From: Chitinophagaceae bacterium
Lineage (GTDB): Bacteria; Bacteroidota; Bacteroidia; Chitinophagales; Chitinophagaceae
Length of the DNA: 48,331 nt
Direction of reading: 5' to 3'
Assembly: GCA_019752045.1 (NCBI GenBank)
Contig: JAIEMP010000016.1
Span: forward strand, 1-48,331
Part shown: positions 25,526 to 33,606 of the stretch, in pieces
Layout of the letters: every line of letters begins with the position of its first letter
Position numbering within the stretch: position 1 is the first letter of the stretch
Made by a program: the position numbers and the translations under genes
The notes under the pieces: generated by a model
Seen by the model: only the letters and a program-made list of their open reading frames with translations
Database searches by the model: none
Told to the model about the DNA's origin: nothing

Positions 25526-27076
25526 TCAATACTTTCTTTTCTTACTCTTTACATACTTGCCATAAATAATTTCACTCATTGTTTTATGATGCACTTTGCT
25601 TTCGAGCCAGGAGATAATATCCAGATAGGCAAATGATCTTGTTTCAAATCTGCTTTTCTCCAGGTGTTTAATCTGTTCCAGAAATTTCTTTAATGCTTCA
25701 CGGATCTGCTCAGGCGATTTATAGCTGTTCTTTAAAAAACGGAACATAGCTTCTTCCACTACTGTAAGATTTTTCATCTTCGCCATAAAACGATGCACCG
25801 ATTTTGCCAGTGAATCAAGGATCTCGTAGTTGCCAAGTTCGTAATGACAAATCATATGCATCAACCGTGCATAACATTGCAGATCTATACGAAGGTTCAT
25901 CGGACCATTAATGATACGTTGCAGATAGTCCAGCGCTTTTTCATAATCACCACTTCCAAAATAAAGCGAAGCAATTTTATAATTGAACACCAGAATGCGG
26001 TGCTGATCTACAAACAGTGCATATTCATTTAAACGTTCTTCAATTTCTTCAACCAGTTTTAATCCTTCTTTAAAGGTTCCTTTCATTAAATGCCCGTTGA
26101 TTCTGGCACTGTTGATATAAATAGAAGTATGCGTTCGGAAGTTGTCGTGCATATTTGCTTCATGCGTTTTTGAATAATCTTCAAACTGTTTTAACGCCAG
26201 ATCAAATTTTTGAAAATTACGCAAATCAAAATGTGCATTGAGCAAGGTGTGCATACCCTTAATGTAATGACCCGTTTCAACTGTTTTAAGAAACGGATGC
26301 TCCTCATACAAATCAACCCACTTTTGTGCATATCGGTAGTACATTAAAAAATCCTGACGGATAAATGCAAACCAGCAATAGCTTTGATAGAGATACAGCT
26401 GCTCATAAAAACCACTGACTCTTGTAAGATCTTTGGGCAGATAATCTTTAAAAAATACTTTGATGTCTTTTTCATCTTCTTCATTTCTTGCATGACCATT
26501 GATCACATACCAACGGTAAAGCAGCAAAGCAAGATTCGATAAGCGAGTTACACGATCAATATGGCTGCTGATCTCCAGACCCTCTTCCGCCATTTTCTCC
26601 GTCTTATCGGTAGTGCTTCGTGTAATATGCAGGATTTCAATTTTCTTTTCCAGCGAAATCAACTGCACCAATGTATTCATCTTTTGATTGGCACGGGCAA
26701 CTTCTTTGGCCCGTTCAATAATGCGCAGACTTTGTTGCTTCAGTCCCTTGTTGTATAACAAACGGGCATTGTCTAAATGTTCGCTGAGCTGCAGATCTAC
26801 ATTCTCACCTGTTTTAAGCAGGCGCAGACTGGCAAGCAGCTCACGGTATAAGTGTGTTTTTAAATTGGCAAGTTTGGTTTTGCTGTTATCTGTTAATTTC
26901 TTCAGCAGCACCTGCTCGTCGTATTCGTGCATTTTATCAAGCGCATCAAACAGCTGAATGATTTTGAGGTCCTCTTTTGAAGAGCTTCGTTTGATGTAGA
27001 GTTTAAAATGCCGCTTCTCTGCTTTCTCCAGAGAGTGAACCAGTTGAAAAAGTGTATCTGAAAATCGGTTGGCCAT
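25526..27076 (-). CDS. Large helical-repeat protein of unknown function
   Basis: 516 residues starting MANRFSDTLFQLVHSLEKAEKRHFKLYIKR. It is almost entirely helical, with paired helices that look TPR-like (ALDYLQRIINGPMNLRIDLQCYARLMHMICHYELGNYE region) and no signal peptide, metal site or catalytic motif. The N-terminal basic segment is followed by LKIIQLFDALDKM and a charged helix. This type of protein is common in Bacteroidota without a known role. A TPR-like adaptor is the best description I can give. Confidence 0.75.
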   Translation of the reverse strand: MANRFSDTLFQLVHSLEKAEKRHFKLYIKRSSSKEDLKIIQLFDALDKMHEYDEQVLLKKLTDNSKTKLANLKTHLYRELLASLRLLKTGENVDLQLSEHLDNARLLYNKGLKQQSLRIIERAKEVARANQKMNTLVQLISLEKKIEILHITRSTTDKTEKMAEEGLEISSHIDRVTRLSNLALLLYRWYVINGHARNEEDEKDIKVFFKDYLPKDLTRVSGFYEQLYLYQSYCWFAFIRQDFLMYYRYAQKWVDLYEEHPFLKTVETGHYIKGMHTLLNAHFDLRNFQKFDLALKQFEDYSKTHEANMHDNFRTHTSIYINSARINGHLMKGTFKEGLKLVEEIEERLNEYALFVDQHRILVFNYKIASLYFGSGDYEKALDYLQRIINGPMNLRIDLQCYARLMHMICHYELGNYEILDSLAKSVHRFMAKMKNLTVVEEAMFRFLKNSYKSPEQIREALKKFLEQIKHLEKSRFETRSFAYLDIISWLESKVHHKTMSEIIYGKYVKSKKRKY

Positions 27077-27481
27077 AATATTTATTTTTCATGAAAGCCT
27101 TTGTCAGAAAGCATTTAACTGTTTTTGTATGACTTTGACATCATGAAAACATGCGCTTTTTGATTTGATGCAGAACCACCTTGTGGTTACTTTTACATCA
27201 TCAGTAAGGCCAGAAAAAAATATATGGCAAGCAATCGTTGAACAAGCATCATTAACGGCCTTGGTGAACATACAGCAGGAAGCTGTAACAAAAACAAACA
27301 GAACTCTTTTTTATATGGCAAGCAATCGTTAACGGTCGGCTGTTTCTACAGTTGACCTTTTTCTTTTTGTAGAAGAGCAGCTAAGATAATATAAAATTCT
27401 ATTCAACTGCATTTCTCCGCTTCCGTCTTTTTATACTTCGCACATCAACAAACCTTTGTTATTTTCGGTAAAATTATTTTT
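27077..27481. other. 405-nt gap with a 19-bp direct repeat
   Basis: No gene is visible. TATATGGCAAGCAATCGTT occurs at 27221-27239 and again at 27312-27330, 91 bases apart, each followed by an AAC-containing sequence. A small hairpin (TACAG...CTGTA) lies between the copies. The stretch holds the upstream regions of two divergent genes. Confidence 0.6.
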
Positions 27482-28822
27482 ATGCGGAGAATACTTTGTT
27501 TTTTATTGATGATCAGTTTTTATCAAAGCTCCAATGCGCAGGCTATTTCCATGAGGGAGCAGGCAAAAATTGTAGACGAAATTCTGGCCGATCGCTTTAA
27601 TAATATGTTACCACTTTTAATGGAACGCAATGGTATTGATTTATGGATTGTTGTTTCAAGAGAGTATAACGAAGATCCGGTGATCCGCACCATGTTACCT
27701 TCAACCTGGATCTCTGCACGCCGCAGAACTATTATCGTCTTTTATAATAACCCTGAAAAAAAAGTGTTTGAGAAACTGGCTATTGCCCGTTACAATGTGG
27801 GTGAGAATATCAAAGCCGAATGGGATATGCAGAAATTCCCCAACCAGTGGGATGCATTGATGAACATCATCACAACAAGAAATCCAAAGAAGATCGGTAT
27901 CAACACTTCTACCCATCATAATCAGGCCGACGGACTGGATGTAACTGATTATAATGAAATGATGAGCAAAATGCCTGCTGCTTTCAAATCAAAAGTGATG
28001 AGTGCAGAAACCCTTGCTGTTAATTGGTTAGAAACGAGAACTGAACGGGAGATGCAGATTTATCCGCAACTGATATATGAAACAAGAAAAATTATTGAAG
28101 AAGGTTTTTCTGAAAAAGTAATTACGCCGGGTATCACCACAACAGATGATGTAGTGTGGTGGTTTCGTGAAAAGATCAGAAGCATGGGTTACAGTACATG
28201 GTTTCATCCATCCGTATCTGTACAACGAAACGATCCGCAAAGCTTTGAACACCTGCGGAGTTTTTCTAACAGACCGAAAGATGATGTCATTCAACCCGGT
28301 GATCTCTTACATGTAGATATTGGAATTACCTATTTGCGGTTGAATACAGATGTGCAGGAACATGCTTATGTATTAAAGCCGGGCGAAACTGAAGTGCCAA
28401 AATCAATTCGTGATGCATTTGCAAAGGCAAATCGTTTGCAGGATATTCTTACTTCACAATTCAAAAAAGATAAAACAGGAAACCAGATTTTGGCAGACGC
28501 ATTGGCACAAGCGAAGAAAGAAAATATTGCAGCTACTATCTATACACATCCATTAGGTTTTCATGGACATGCAGCCGGACCAACCATTGGTTTATGGGAT
28601 CAACAAGGTGGAGTGCCCGGTTCAGGCGATTTTCCCATGAACTACAGAACAGCTTACAGCATTGAGTTAAACGCTGCAACAGAAATTCCTGAGTGGAAAA
28701 AAAGTATTCGCATCATGCTGGAGCAGGATGGTTATTTTGATGAGAATGGTTTCCGTTACATTGGCGGCAGACAAAAAGAAATTTATCTGGTGCCACGAGT
28801 AAACAAGCATGTTGGCAATTGA
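27482..28822 (+). CDS. Secreted M24-family metallopeptidase (Xaa-Pro aminopeptidase-like)
   Basis: 446 residues with a signal peptide (ILCFLLMISFYQSSNAQA) and a creatinase/aminopeptidase pita-bread domain. The metal ligands are all visible in order: Asp in LHVDIG, Asp in NTDVQEH, His in LGFHGHAAGP, Glu in AYSIELNA and Glu in IMLEQDGYF. The N-terminal creatinase-like domain covers roughly residues 20-180. It likely removes an N-terminal residue or cleaves X-Pro peptides in the periplasm; specificity is unproven. It is transcribed alone, with a hairpin behind it at 28850-28876. Confidence 0.9.
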   Translation: MRRILCFLLMISFYQSSNAQAISMREQAKIVDEILADRFNNMLPLLMERNGIDLWIVVSREYNEDPVIRTMLPSTWISARRRTIIVFYNNPEKKVFEKLAIARYNVGENIKAEWDMQKFPNQWDALMNIITTRNPKKIGINTSTHHNQADGLDVTDYNEMMSKMPAAFKSKVMSAETLAVNWLETRTEREMQIYPQLIYETRKIIEEGFSEKVITPGITTTDDVVWWFREKIRSMGYSTWFHPSVSVQRNDPQSFEHLRSFSNRPKDDVIQPGDLLHVDIGITYLRLNTDVQEHAYVLKPGETEVPKSIRDAFAKANRLQDILTSQFKKDKTGNQILADALAQAKKENIAATIYTHPLGFHGHAAGPTIGLWDQQGGVPGSGDFPMNYRTAYSIELNAATEIPEWKKSIRIMLEQDGYFDENGFRYIGGRQKEIYLVPRVNKHVGN

Positions 28823-28849
28823 TTTTTTCAACATAGATTCAGAGAAGGA

Positions 28850-28876
28850 GAGAAACACAGAGCTTCTGTGTTTCTC
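28850..28876. repeat. Inverted repeat downstream of the M24 gene
   Basis: GAGAAACACAGA (28850-28861) and TCTGTGTTTCTC (28865-28876) are a perfect 12-bp inverted repeat with a 3-base loop. No T run follows, so it may be a dispersed repeat or a weak terminator. Confidence 0.6.
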
Positions 28877-28986
28877 CAAAACTCAGCAACTCTGTATTGA
28901 AAGGAATAAAAAAAGCAGACGGTTTCGCTAACAACCGTTCTTAAACCCTTACAAAAATTTTATGTCCATCTTATAATTATATCAAT

Positions 28987-28994
28987 TACTTTTG
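28987..28994 (+). promoter_or_regulatory. Candidate -7 box of the arginine operon
   Basis: TACTTTTG is an exact TAnnTTTG match about 215 nt upstream of the first arginine gene. No clean TTG occurs at the -33 distance (TTTATG is the nearest), so this is tentative. Confidence 0.4.
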
Positions 28995-29094
28995 TTTCTA
29001 CAATTTATCAACAATTGACAAACGCAAATACATATTACGCAATTGAAGTAAGTGCCAATAACAGCACTGTACACTTCTATGTATTTTCTCCACG

Positions 29095-29190
29095 ACCTCG
29101 ACGCATCGTCTGATAGGACGAGCCCTTCACCACGGCCCCTGTCAGTGAACAACCCCCCGGTAATACTTTTAGGATTGGTGATCCCTTGTT
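29095..29190 (+). promoter_or_regulatory. Structured leader of the arginine gene cluster
   Basis: In the 387-nt gap before the GNAT gene, a GC-richer stretch can fold. CTGATAGG (29110-29117) pairs with CCTGTCAG (29138-29145), with GCC/GGC (29122-29124 / 29134-29136) inside. GGAT...ATCC (29172-29184) lies shortly before the start codon. A 49-residue open frame (29079-29228) overlaps the GNAT start in another frame and could be a leader peptide. I do not recognise a known riboswitch class. The rest of the gap is AT-rich. Confidence 0.45.
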
Positions 29191-29209
29191 TCTATAAGCA
29201 TTTACAAAC

Positions 29210-29932
29210 ATGGACAATCAGGAAATAATTATACGTGTAGCCCATAGTGGCGATACGCACTATGCTGAAACTATTACAAACGAAATGGAAGAGAGTGCCA
29301 AAGCAAGAGGCACAGGTATTGCCAAACGAAGCCCGGAATATGTAGCGAATAAAATGAACGAAGGCAAAGCGGTGATCGCTCTCACGAAAGATGGCACATG
29401 GGTGGGCTTCTGCTATATTGAAACATGGAGCCATGGAGCGTTTGTTGCCAACAGCGGATTGATTGTGTCACCTGCTTTCAGAAAAAGTGGTGTTGCAAAA
29501 CAGATCAAAGAACGCATCTTCAAATTGTCAAGACAGTTATTTCCTGAAGCAAAGATCTTTGGTTTAACAACGGGTTTGGCTGTCATGAAAATTAATTCTG
29601 ATCTCGGTTACGAACCTGTTACTTACAGTGAGCTAACACAGGATGAAGAATTCTGGAGCGGTTGCAAGAGTTGTGTGAACTACGATATTCTCATGAGCAA
29701 GGAGCGAAAGAACTGTATGTGTACAGCCATGCTTTACGATCCAAAAGATCACTACGAACCCGAAGAAACAAAACAATTCTTTGAAGAAAATAAAAAAGGC
29801 TTTGAACGTTTGTTGCGTTTCAAAGAATGGAAATTATTAAAACCATTCCTGAGGCCCCCAGCTACTAAAGGGGAACAAGGCAACACTCCTTCAAAAGGCA
29901 AAAAGTTTTTAAGTTACTTTTTCAATTTATAA
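29210..29932 (+). CDS. GNAT acyltransferase, candidate glutamate N-acyltransferase (argA role)
   Basis: 240 residues. A GNAT core at about 8-150 has the acyl-CoA loop in VSPAFRKSGVAKQIKERI and the fold's later strands in GLTTGLAVMKINSDLGYEPV. A C-terminal Cys-rich tail follows (CKSCVNYDILMSKERKNCMC, about 157-176) that may bind metal. It opens the arginine cluster 92 nt ahead of argG, and no other argA or argJ is present, so it probably makes N-acetyl- or N-succinyl-glutamate. This rests on context, not on diagnostic residues. Near the end (about residues 215-231, RPPATKGEQGNTPSKG) the coding sequence runs through a diverged family-A repeat. Confidence 0.75.
   Translation: MDNQEIIIRVAHSGDTHYAETITNEMEESAKARGTGIAKRSPEYVANKMNEGKAVIALTKDGTWVGFCYIETWSHGAFVANSGLIVSPAFRKSGVAKQIKERIFKLSRQLFPEAKIFGLTTGLAVMKINSDLGYEPVTYSELTQDEEFWSGCKSCVNYDILMSKERKNCMCTAMLYDPKDHYEPEETKQFFEENKKGFERLLRFKEWKLLKPFLRPPATKGEQGNTPSKGKKFLSYFFNL
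29853..29897 (+). repeat. Diverged family-A element inside the GNAT gene
   Basis: GGCCCCCAGCTACTAAAGGG and the following GGAACAAGGCAACACTCCTT have the C-rich / AAAGGGG pattern of reverse-oriented family-A copies, translated as a Pro/Gly/Lys-rich tail. Confidence 0.5.
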
Positions 29933-30024
29933 TGTAACCAACAGATGAATGACTATTAAACTTTTGTTGCGTCGCACACTTCAACATACAATAACCATAC
30001 TCAACAATAAAAACCAAGAATAGA

Positions 30025-31269
30025 ATGTCTGTTGAAAACAATAGTTCTGTTAATAACACCCCTTCAGGGGATGGGGGCAAAATTGTAGTACTCGGCTTTA
30101 GTGGCGGATTGGATACTACTTACTGTGCCAAATATCTCAGCGATGATAAAGGTTACGAAATTCATTCGGTGATTGTAAACACGGGTGGTTTCGGCGAAGA
30201 AGAATTGAAAAAGATCGAAGCACATGCTTATAATCTTGGTGTAAAATCGCATACAACGGTTGATGCAGTAAAAGGTTATTACGAACGAATTATTAAGTTT
30301 CTGGTATTCGGAAACTGTTTAAAGAATAATACTTATCCATTAAGTGTAAGTGCAGAACGTTTAAGCCAGGCATTGCACATTGCAGAACATGCAAAGAAAT
30401 TAAATGCAGCTGCAGTTGCACACGGCAGCACGGGTGCCGGTAATGATCAGGTGCGTTTCGATATGATCTTCCACATCATGATTCCCGGCGTTGAAATCAT
30501 CACTCCCATACGTGATATGAAGCTGAGCCGTGAAGAAGAAATTGCTTACCTCAAGAGCAAAGGAGTAGAAATGAATTTTGAAAAAGCAGCTTATTCAATT
30601 AATAAAGGACTGTGGGGGACGAGCATTGGTGGTAAAGAAACACTGAACAGCAAAGGCATGTTGCCCGAAGAAGCATGGCCCACACAGGTAACGGAAACAG
30701 GAATTGGGAATTTGGAATTAGGCTTTATAAAAGGCGAGCTCAAAAAAGTGAATGGAAAAGAATTCAGTCACCCTACAGAAGCAATTCAGGAGGTTCAAAA
30801 GATTGCCGGCCCATATGGTATTGGTAGAGATATTCATGTGGGTGATACAATCATCGGTATTAAAGGCCGTGTAGGTTTTGAAGCAGCAGCTCCGATGATT
30901 ATTTTGAAATCACATCATGCATTAGAAAAACATGTGCTTACCAAATGGCAGTTGCAATGGAAAGATACATTGGCACAATTCTATGGTAACTGGATGCACG
31001 AAGGACAAATTCTTGATCCTGTGATGCGTGATGTTGAAGCTTACTTCATCAGCAGCCAGCAAAATGTAACAGGCGATGTGTTTGTACAACTGATGCCTTA
31101 CCGTTTCCAGGTAATTGGTATCGAAAGCAAATACGATCTCATGAGCAGCAAGTTTGGTAAGTATGGTGAAATGAACACCGGCTTTACAGGTGATGATGTG
31201 AGAGGCTTCTCAAAAATATTCGGCAATCAAACTTCTATCTGGACTTCGGTACAGGAAAGTAATAAGTAA
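30025..31269 (+). CDS. argG: Argininosuccinate synthase
   Basis: A 414-residue ArgG, which joins citrulline and aspartate using ATP. The N-terminal PP-motif loop is GFSGGLDTTYCAKYL; other landmarks are AHGSTGAGNDQVRFD (citrulline/aspartate site) and the KGLWGTSIGGKE stretch. The first 20 residues differ from the usual short start: NNTPSGDGG at about residues 10-18 is encoded by a family-A repeat (30058-30078) just before the first beta strand. In this pathway the citrulline comes from the deacylase at 35945-37018. 92 nt separate it from the GNAT gene and 54 nt from argC. Confidence 0.96.
   Translation: MSVENNSSVNNTPSGDGGKIVVLGFSGGLDTTYCAKYLSDDKGYEIHSVIVNTGGFGEEELKKIEAHAYNLGVKSHTTVDAVKGYYERIIKFLVFGNCLKNNTYPLSVSAERLSQALHIAEHAKKLNAAAVAHGSTGAGNDQVRFDMIFHIMIPGVEIITPIRDMKLSREEEIAYLKSKGVEMNFEKAAYSINKGLWGTSIGGKETLNSKGMLPEEAWPTQVTETGIGNLELGFIKGELKKVNGKEFSHPTEAIQEVQKIAGPYGIGRDIHVGDTIIGIKGRVGFEAAAPMIILKSHHALEKHVLTKWQLQWKDTLAQFYGNWMHEGQILDPVMRDVEAYFISSQQNVTGDVFVQLMPYRFQVIGIESKYDLMSSKFGKYGEMNTGFTGDDVRGFSKIFGNQTSIWTSVQESNK
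30058..30078 (+). repeat. Family-A element inside argG, in frame
   Basis: ACCCCTTCAGGGGATGGGGG, translated as TPSGDGG, in the N-terminal tail of ArgG. Confidence 0.6.
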
Positions 31270-31272
31270 TAG

Positions 31273-31307
31273 GTTATAAGTTGTAAGACACTCTTACAAC
31301 TTATAAC
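31273..31307 (+). repeat. Long perfect inverted repeat between argG and argC
   Basis: GTTATAAGTTGTAAG (31273-31287) and CTTACAACTTATAAC (31293-31307) pair perfectly; an additional A-T pair leaves a 3-base loop. It fills most of the 54-nt gap. It is AT-rich and lacks a T tail, so it is more likely an RNA processing/stability hairpin or a dispersed repeat than a terminator. Confidence 0.85.
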
Positions 31308-31323
31308 TTAAAACCTACAACAA

Positions 31324-32337
31324 ATGAGTATTAAAGTTGGAATCATTGGTGGTGCAGGTTATACGGGCGGTGAGCTGCTCCGTTTGCTGATCAATCATCC
31401 GAATGTTGAAATTGAATTTGTGCATAGCAGAAGCAATGCAGGAAAATATTTGTATGAAGTTCACCAAGACTTGATTGGCGAAACGAGTTTAAAATTTTCG
31501 GAGGCTCAAGTCTCCCCTTCCGGGGGAGATTTAGAGGGGGCCTTATTGTTTCTCTGTCTTGGTCATGGTGAATCAAAAAAGTTCTTGGCTGAGAATACAA
31601 TTGATGAAAAGATCAAAGTGATTGATCTCGCCAACGATTTTCGTTTAGCGAATAGTTCAACCATTGGTAACCGAAAATTTGTGTACGGCTTACCGGAGTT
31701 GAACAAAGAACAAATTAAAACCGCAAACAACATTGCGAACCCCGGTTGCTTTGCTACCACCTTGCAACTTGGTTTATTGCCATTGGCAAAAGCTGGTTTG
31801 TTGAAAGATGTTTACACAACAGGCATCACCGGTAGTACAGGTGCAGGACAAAGTTTGGCAGCTACCTCACACTTCAGCTGGAGAGCAAATAATATACAAG
31901 CATATAAAACTTTAACGCACCAACATCTTGGTGAAATACATGAATCACTCCATCAACTGCAGGAGAGTTTTCCAAGCTCCCCTTCAGGGGCGGGGGGGCT
32001 CAATTTTGTTCCTTGGCGTGGCGATTTTACCAGAGGTATTTTCATCAGCTCACAAGTAAAATGTGAAAAGAGCCTGGATGAGTTATACAAACTCTACGAA
32101 GAGTTTTACGCCGATGCAGCCTTTACACATGTAATTAAAGAGGCTGTTTTCTTAAAGCAGGTCGTGAATACCAACAAGTGTTTGATTCAACTGGAGAAAA
32201 TAGGTAATATGCTCGTTGTTCATTCAGCAGCTGATAACTTATTGAAAGGCGCAAGCGGACAAGCGGTACAAAACATGAACCTGTTGTTTGGTTTAGATGA
32301 AAGAACAGGACTCAATTTAAAAGCAAATTATTTTTAA
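31324..32337 (+). CDS. argC: N-acyl-gamma-glutamyl-phosphate reductase
   Basis: A 337-residue ArgC, which reduces N-acylglutamyl phosphate to the semialdehyde with NADPH. The Rossmann glycine motif is GIIGGAGYTGGELLR, the catalytic Cys is Cys142 in NPGCFATTLQLG, and the His region is HQHLGEIHESL. Two peptides absent from normal ArgC are present: VSPSGGDLEGA (about residues 63-73), just before the strand leading to LCLGHGESKKF, and SSPSGAGGL (about 218-226), before NFVPWRGDFTRG. Both are encoded by family-A repeats and lie at surface-loop positions next to conserved strands. The catalytic residues are intact, so the enzyme is probably functional. Confidence 0.95.
   Translation: MSIKVGIIGGAGYTGGELLRLLINHPNVEIEFVHSRSNAGKYLYEVHQDLIGETSLKFSEAQVSPSGGDLEGALLFLCLGHGESKKFLAENTIDEKIKVIDLANDFRLANSSTIGNRKFVYGLPELNKEQIKTANNIANPGCFATTLQLGLLPLAKAGLLKDVYTTGITGSTGAGQSLAATSHFSWRANNIQAYKTLTHQHLGEIHESLHQLQESFPSSPSGAGGLNFVPWRGDFTRGIFISSQVKCEKSLDELYKLYEEFYADAAFTHVIKEAVFLKQVVNTNKCLIQLEKIGNMLVVHSAADNLLKGASGQAVQNMNLLFGLDERTGLNLKANYF
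31511..31544 (+). repeat. Family-A element inside argC, first copy
   Basis: TCTCCCCTTCCGGGGGAGAT then TTAGAGGGGGCC; encodes SPSGGDLEGA in frame. Confidence 0.8.
31976..32001 (+). repeat. Family-A element inside argC, second copy
   Basis: GCTCCCCTTCAGGGGCGGGG then GGGCTC; encodes SSPSGAGGL in frame. The reading frame relative to the repeat is the same as in the first argC copy. Confidence 0.8.
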
Positions 32338-32379
32338 AGCCACCTCTAACTCCCCAGGAGGGGGAGAACTGGTGGCTTT
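32336..32379. repeat. Family-A palindrome after argC
   Basis: The outer arms AAAGCCACC and GGTGGCTTT and inner arms CTCCCC/GGGGAG form a 44-nt hairpin immediately after the argC stop, in the reverse orientation (CCTCTAACTCCCC). It could act as an intra-operon hairpin or terminator. Confidence 0.75.
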
Positions 32380-32418
32380 AAATCGAAGAGTAAAATTATT
32401 ATTATTAACGTAACAATT

Positions 32419-32447
32419 CCTCCCCACCGGGGAGGTTAGGAGGGGCT
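32419..32447 (+). repeat. Family-A element just before argD
   Basis: CCTCCCCACCGGGGAGGTTA then GGAGGGGCT, the full short hairpin plus the G-rich foot, ending 4 nt before the argD ATG, where it may affect ribosome access. Confidence 0.8.
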
Positions 32448-32451
32448 CTAT

Positions 32452-33585
32452 ATGAATTTATTCGACGTTTACCCAATTAACAATATCGCCATTGCAAAAG
32501 CCAAAGGCAGTTATGTGTGGGACGATCAAGGCGAGCAATATCTCGATTTGTACGGCGGTCATGCCGTGATCAGTATCGGGCACACACATCCGCATTGGGT
32601 AAAACGAATTGAAGAACAGTTGAACAAAATTGCTTTTTACTCCAACTCCATAAAAATTCCGTTGCAGGAAGAATTAGCAGCAAAGCTTGGTCAAGTAAGC
32701 GGCAAAGAAGATTATCAACTTTTTCTTTGCAACTCAGGAGCAGAAGCAAACGAGAATGCATTGAAACTGGCAAGCTTTCACAACGGTCGTAAAAAAATTA
32801 TTGCTTTCAGCAAAGCCTTTCATGGTCGCACATCATTGGCTGTAAGTGCAACTGATAATAAAAATTATATCGCACCAGTAAATGAAACCGATCATGTGAT
32901 CTTTCTTCCATTCAATGATGAAGCTGCGTTGGAAGCCTGCTTTAAAAAACAAGGTGATGAAATTTCATCGGTGATCATTGAAGGTATCCAGGGAGTGGGT
33001 GGTATTAATGTGGCTGACAATTCATTCCTTAAAAAAATTCGTTCACTCTGCGATGAGTATGGTGCAGTTTATATTGCTGATAGTGTGCAGTGTGGTTATG
33101 GCCGTAGCGGTAAGTTTTTCAGTCATGATTTTGCAGGTGTAAACGCCGATATCTACAGCATGGCAAAAGGCATGGGCAATGGTTTCCCGATCGGCGGAAT
33201 TATTATAGCACCACATATCAAACCAAAACATTTTCAATTAGGCACAACCTTCGGTGGAAATCATTTGGCTTGTGCTGCTGCATTAGCAGTGCTTGAAGTA
33301 ATGGAAGAAGAGAAGCTGATGGGCAATGCGGTAATGATCGGTAAATACCTCCGTGAAGAATTAGAAAAGATTGAAGAGTTGGAAAATGTTCGTGGCCGTG
33401 GGTTAATGATCGGCTTTGATGTGCCTGAAGAATATAAAGACCTCAAGAAAAATTTATTGCTCAATCATAAGATCTTCACCGGCGAAGCAAAACCGAATGT
33501 GATCCGTTTGTTGCCAAATCTTGGTTTGAAGAAGAGAGATGCAGAAATGTTTATTGATGCAGTGAAGGAAGAGCTGGCCCCCTAA
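32452..33585 (+). CDS. argD: N-acylornithine aminotransferase
   Basis: A 377-residue class III PLP aminotransferase that makes N-acetyl- or N-succinyl-ornithine from the semialdehyde and glutamate. Landmarks are LYGGHAVISIGHTHP, NSGAEANENALKLA, the PLP Asp region YIADSVQCGYGRSGK, the Schiff-base Lys in SMAKGMGNGFPIGG, and GTTFGGNHLACAAALAV. The last residues (ELAP) and the stop codon are provided by a reverse-oriented family-A repeat (33577-33606), so the true ancestral C-terminus may have been slightly longer or different. It lies downstream of argC in the same orientation. Confidence 0.93.
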   Translation: MNLFDVYPINNIAIAKAKGSYVWDDQGEQYLDLYGGHAVISIGHTHPHWVKRIEEQLNKIAFYSNSIKIPLQEELAAKLGQVSGKEDYQLFLCNSGAEANENALKLASFHNGRKKIIAFSKAFHGRTSLAVSATDNKNYIAPVNETDHVIFLPFNDEAALEACFKKQGDEISSVIIEGIQGVGGINVADNSFLKKIRSLCDEYGAVYIADSVQCGYGRSGKFFSHDFAGVNADIYSMAKGMGNGFPIGGIIIAPHIKPKHFQLGTTFGGNHLACAAALAVLEVMEEEKLMGNAVMIGKYLREELEKIEELENVRGRGLMIGFDVPEEYKDLKKNLLLNHKIFTGEAKPNVIRLLPNLGLKKRDAEMFIDAVKEELAP

Positions 33586-33606
33586 ATCCCCCAAAGGGGG
33601 ACTTGC
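33577..33606 (-). repeat. Reverse family-A element supplying the argD stop
   Basis: GCCCCCTAAATCCCCCAAAG then GGGGACTTGC. The TAA in this orientation is the argD stop codon. Confidence 0.8.

Noticed and set aside
27221..27330. CRISPR array
   Set aside because: Only two copies of a 19-bp repeat, spaced by 72 bases, with no cas gene nearby.
29110..29145. Hammerhead ribozyme in the arginine leader
   Set aside because: CTGATAG resembles the CTGATGA core, but the GAAA box and three-stem layout are missing.
29079..29228. 49-codon ORF upstream of the GNAT gene as a normal gene
   Set aside because: It overlaps the GNAT start out of frame and its composition reflects the structured leader; kept only as a possible leader peptide.
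30700..30740. GAATTGGGAATTTGGAATTAGG in argG as another inserted repeat
   Set aside because: ArgG proteins commonly have a similar ...LELGF segment here, so the repetition is probably coincidental.
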